Below are positions 4,116-5,814 of a DNA stretch of 5,814 nucleotides, piece by piece. Source of the DNA: Chloroflexota bacterium (lineage in GTDB: Bacteria; Chloroflexota; Anaerolineae; Caldilineales; Caldilineaceae); the NCBI GenBank assembly GCA_003577005.1, contig QEUW01000455.1, positions 1 to 5,814 of the forward strand, given 5' to 3'. The notes beneath the pieces were generated by a model. It was not told the DNA's origin, did no database searches, and saw only the letters and a list, made by a program, of their open reading frames with translations. Both the position numbers and the translations under genes were made by a program. Positions within the stretch are counted from its first letter, which is position 1; every line of letters starts with the position of its first letter.

Positions 4116-5814
4116 TCATGGCACGCGCAGCTCGAATGAATAGGTCCCCACACCGGCATCGGTATCGTCACCTACAGTGATCGTATAGACGCCTGGCTGC
4201 GCCAGGGTGAATTCGCCGGCATCCTGGCCGCCACAGCAGTTGAGGATCTGGTCGAAGATCACCTCGCCGTTGGGCGCCACCAGCTTCCAGTTGACCTGGG
4301 TCAGTGCCGGCTCCACGCCAAAGAGGTCGAAGTAGACCTTTTGCCCGGCAGGGGCGTTAAAGGTGTAAACGTCCTTCACGCCCGGTGATTCGATATTCCC
4401 CGCACCCGGCCCCGGCACACCGTCGGAGACCGTATCTCCGATGGCGATGGTGAACTCATCCGGCGGCGGCACATCCCAGAGCGTGAAGCCATAGGTGCCT
4501 GTGCCGGCATTCGTGTCATCGCCCACAGTGATGGTATAGATGCCGCCATGTGCCAGTGTATAGACACCAGGGTCGACGCCGCCACAGCAGTTGAAGATCG
4601 TGTCAAAGAGCACCGATCCATCAGGTGCGGTCAGCTTCCAGTTGACCTGCACTAGTGCTGGCGCCACGCCAAAGGCATCAAAGTAGACCTTTTGTCCGGC
4701 AGGGGCGTTGAAGGTGTAAACATCCTTCACTCCCGGTGATTCGATATTCCCCGCACCCGGCCCCGGCACACCGTTGGTGATTGTGTCGCCAATGGCAATG
4801 CTGAACGTGTGCGGTGGCGGCACATTCCAGAGTGTAAAGCCGTAAGTCCCCGTCCCCGGGTCGGCGCTTTCACCGATGCGCAGCGTGTAGACTCCGCTTG
4901 CGGGCAGCGTATGGACGCCCGCATCGGCGCCGCCACAGCAGTTGAAGATCGCATCAAAGAGTATCGCGCCACCGGGCGCCACTAGCTTCCAATGAACAAA
5001 GGTCAGCGCCGGGTCCACTCCGAACAGGTCGAAGTAGATCTGTTGGCCGTCGACGCCGTTAAAAGTATAGATGTCCACCCCGCCCGGTGTCTCGATGTTG
5101 CCGGCGCCCGGCCCTGGCACGCCATCGGTGATCGTATCGCCGATCTGGATGGTGTAGAGGTTGCCTTGCGCCCCCGTGAAGTCGAAGTTCATGTAGATGC
5201 TCTGATTGAGCGCTGGACCCACGCCTTCATGGCTGACCGAGGCGCCGGTCAGCCGGTCGGTCGCCACGGCGCGGAAGGGCTCATCCGCCGGGATGAGGGG
5301 GATGAAGAAGTAGCCACCGGGGTCAGTGGCGCCGCTAAATGGTGTCAGCGCGGGGCCGCTTCCGGCTTGGGGAAAGACGCGCACCACAAAGCGCCCGTTC
5401 TCAAACTGGTTGGCCGTGGCGCTTTGCGCAAGACCGCCGCCGGCACCACCGCCACTGACGCTGCCACACCCAGTACCACCGGGCGGCGGCGCAGCCCCCA
5501 TGCCGGTGGTGCCTGCGCCCGAGGCAGCCGGCGCCGGCCTGCAAGGCGGAGCTGGCGGTGTCAGACATTCGATCACACCGGCGCCGACAAAAACGCCGCT
5601 ACCCACACCACCCAGAAAGCCACCGCCATACAAGATGAGCAAAGGTACGCTTGCCGGCGCCGAGGCCAGGGCGAGCAAGGTGCCACCCGCCAATGCCAGA
5701 CCCGTCGCAATGTCCTTGAGCGCACCCAGATCACAGGCGTGAACGGTGCGCGTCTGCGGGTTGATAGTACGCGACAAAAGGCTCAACATGCCCGAATTTT
5801 CCATCAGCGTGGCG
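4116..5814 (-). CDS. Probable envelope/secreted protein with three C-terminal PPC-like repeats, N-terminus outside window
   Basis: I recognise the architecture but not a named gene. The frame is open to the window edge (ATL precedes the Met at 5804) and that Met has no ribosome site, so the protein very likely continues beyond 5814. Numbering from that Met: residues 1-31 are polar; 32-80 form a hydrophobic Gly/Ala-rich segment with GGGFLGGVGSGVFVGAG (60-76); 82-124 are Pro/Gly/Cys low complexity; about 136-210 look like a small beta domain (GGYFFIPLIPADEPFRAVATD). Three repeats of 117, 117 and 112 residues start at 217, 334 and 451. Each has an IGDT...GVPGPGAGNIE motif, DxYTF, YFD.FGV, WKL.AP.G, NCCGG, and a GxYT...GTYxF ending. 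That order resembles pre-peptidase C-terminal (PPC) beta-sandwich domains. The stop follows the third repeat directly, with no LPxTG or other sorting tail. Likely role is extracytoplasmic binding or structure; no catalytic domain is visible in this part. Confidence 0.8.
   Translation of the reverse strand, partial: ATLMENSGMLSLLSRTINPQTRTVHACDLGALKDIATGLALAGGTLLALASAPASVPLLILYGGGFLGGVGSGVFVGAGVIECLTPPAPPCRPAPAASGAGTTGMGAAPPPGGTGCGSVSGGGAGGGLAQSATANQFENGRFVVRVFPQAGSGPALTPFSGATDPGGYFFIPLIPADEPFRAVATDRLTGASVSHEGVGPALNQSIYMNFDFTGAQGNLYTIQIGDTITDGVPGPGAGNIETPGGVDIYTFNGVDGQQIYFDLFGVDPALTFVHWKLVAPGGAILFDAIFNCCGGADAGVHTLPASGVYTLRIGESADPGTGTYGFTLWNVPPPHTFSIAIGDTITNGVPGPGAGNIESPGVKDVYTFNAPAGQKVYFDAFGVAPALVQVNWKLTAPDGSVLFDTIFNCCGGVDPGVYTLAHGGIYTITVGDDTNAGTGTYGFTLWDVPPPDEFTIAIGDTVSDGVPGPGAGNIESPGVKDVYTFNAPAGQKVYFDLFGVEPALTQVNWKLVAPNGEVIFDQILNCCGGQDAGEFTLAQPGVYTITVGDDTDAGVGTYSFELRVP
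4119..4454 (-). repeat. PPC-like repeat 3 (residues 451-562, C-terminal)
   Basis: This last unit stops at 112 residues, ending TYSFELRVP where the others carry the VPPP linker. NCCGG is at 522-526. The 22-residue stretch at 472-493 (ESPG through YFD) is identical to repeat 2. Overall I count about three-quarters amino-acid identity with repeat 2 by eye. The shared 43-nt block is 4381-4423. Confidence 0.87.
4455..4805 (-). repeat. PPC-like repeat 2 (residues 334-450)
   Basis: The second 351-bp unit is exactly in phase with repeat 1: IGDT at 338 against 221, and NCCGG at 405 against 288. It shares a 43-nt identical block (4732-4774) with repeat 3. Around NCCGG and in the GTGTYGFTLW ending it is closer to repeat 1. 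It ends LWDVPPP. Confidence 0.87.
4806..5156 (-). repeat. PPC-like repeat 1 (residues 217-333)
   Basis: This is the first and most divergent copy of the 351-bp unit. It reads IGDTITDGVPGPGAGNIE at 221-238, then ETPGGVDIYTF where copies 2 and 3 have ESPGVKDVYTF, and HWKLVAP instead of NWKL.AP. NCCGG is at 288-292. It ends in LWNVPPP, a proline linker to repeat 2. Confidence 0.85.
5433..5561 (-). other. Pro/Gly/Cys-rich low-complexity linker in the repeat protein
   Basis: This codes residues 82-124: PP.PPC.P.P followed by Ala/Gly/Ser runs, APPPGG, TGCG and SGGGAGGG. It probably forms a flexible or extended stalk between the hydrophobic segment and the beta domains. Two cysteines (C88, C113) could form or link disulfides if exported. 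Confidence 0.6.
5565..5711 (-). other. Glycine-zipper-like hydrophobic segment in the repeat protein
   Basis: This codes residues 32-80. The segment alternates Ala/Leu-rich (LALAGGTLLALASA) and Gly-rich (YGGGFLGGVGSGVFVGAG) hydrophobic stretches, separated by PASVP. It is long enough for two close membrane spans forming a hairpin, with GxxxG-type spacing as in glycine zippers. C24 and C80 flank it. Membrane insertion is inferred from composition only. Confidence 0.5.

Noticed and set aside
3810..4139. 109-codon plus-strand ORF across the convergent gap
   Set aside because: It starts inside the winged-helix gene in another frame and runs through the hairpin into the repeat-protein gene. It shows no protein-like features.
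4376..4972. Two similar 81-codon minus-strand ORFs (4376-4621 and 4727-4972)
   Set aside because: They are out-of-frame readings of the 351-bp repeats, and their similarity to each other only reflects the DNA duplication.
4119..5156. Tandem repeats as a CRISPR array or mobile repeat
   Set aside because: The 351-bp units are in-frame protein domains that diverge at codon level, with no short repeats separated by unique spacers.
5326..5742. 138-codon Pro-rich plus-strand ORF
   Set aside because: It is antisense to the Gly/Pro-rich linker and hydrophobic segment of the repeat protein. Its composition is the mirror of that low-complexity DNA, and it has no ribosome site or domain that I can see.
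5802..5804. ATG at 5804 as the true start of the repeat protein
   Set aside because: The frame stays open to the window edge, no Shine-Dalgarno precedes the ATG, and no signal peptide follows it.

Overview
This 5.8 kb window is gene-dense bacterial DNA, GC-rich by eye. The mix of genes is a Dpp/Opp-type ABC ATPase with an SMVD D-loop, a DinB/YfiT-like protein, a classical short-chain dehydrogenase, a winged-helix protein of the YcaQ/AlkZ superfamily, and a large protein with C-terminal PPC-like repeats. I associate this mix with environmental Chloroflexota (Anaerolineae/Caldilineae type). That assignment is an inference from protein style. No marker gene is present to prove it.

Layout. Positions 1-876 (+) hold the 3' part of an oligopeptide/dipeptide-type ABC transporter ATPase. 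Its Walker A motif must lie just left of the window. A purine-rich spacer (877-986) follows. Next, on the minus strand, is a 58-residue acidic single-span membrane protein (987-1163) with a strong Shine-Dalgarno site. Upstream of it on the same strand is a possible 21-codon ORF (1241-1306), also with a ribosome-binding site. The divergent gap up to 1490 contains an 8-bp perfect inverted repeat (1347-1382) and a small set of overlapping hairpins (1417-1438).

Positions 1490-3957 (+) carry three closely spaced genes: a DinB-like four-helix-bundle protein, an SDR oxidoreductase, and a winged-helix HTH_42 protein with a Q-x-Q motif. The gaps are 46 and 31 bp, so they are probably one transcription unit. 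Two of the three belong to superfamilies that include self-resistance proteins against DNA-alkylating natural products (ClbS and AlkZ). This suggests, but does not show, a common theme of handling reactive or genotoxic molecules.

A 158-bp convergent gap (3958-4115) holds a 9-bp-stem hairpin that may serve as a shared terminator. From the right edge, on the minus strand, runs the C-terminal part (about 565 residues visible) of a probable envelope or secreted protein. It has a glycine-zipper-like hydrophobic segment, a Pro/Gly/Cys-rich linker, a small beta domain, then three tandem 117-residue (351-bp) PPC-like repeats, each with a conserved NCCGG motif. Repeats 2 and 3 share a 43-nt identical block, which points to recent duplication or gene conversion.

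I see no tRNA, rRNA, CRISPR array, insertion sequence or clear phage gene. Most of the window is ordinary. The parts most worth a second look are the Cys-Cys repeat protein, the small-protein pair with its divergent control region, and the DinB-SDR-HTH_42 unit.
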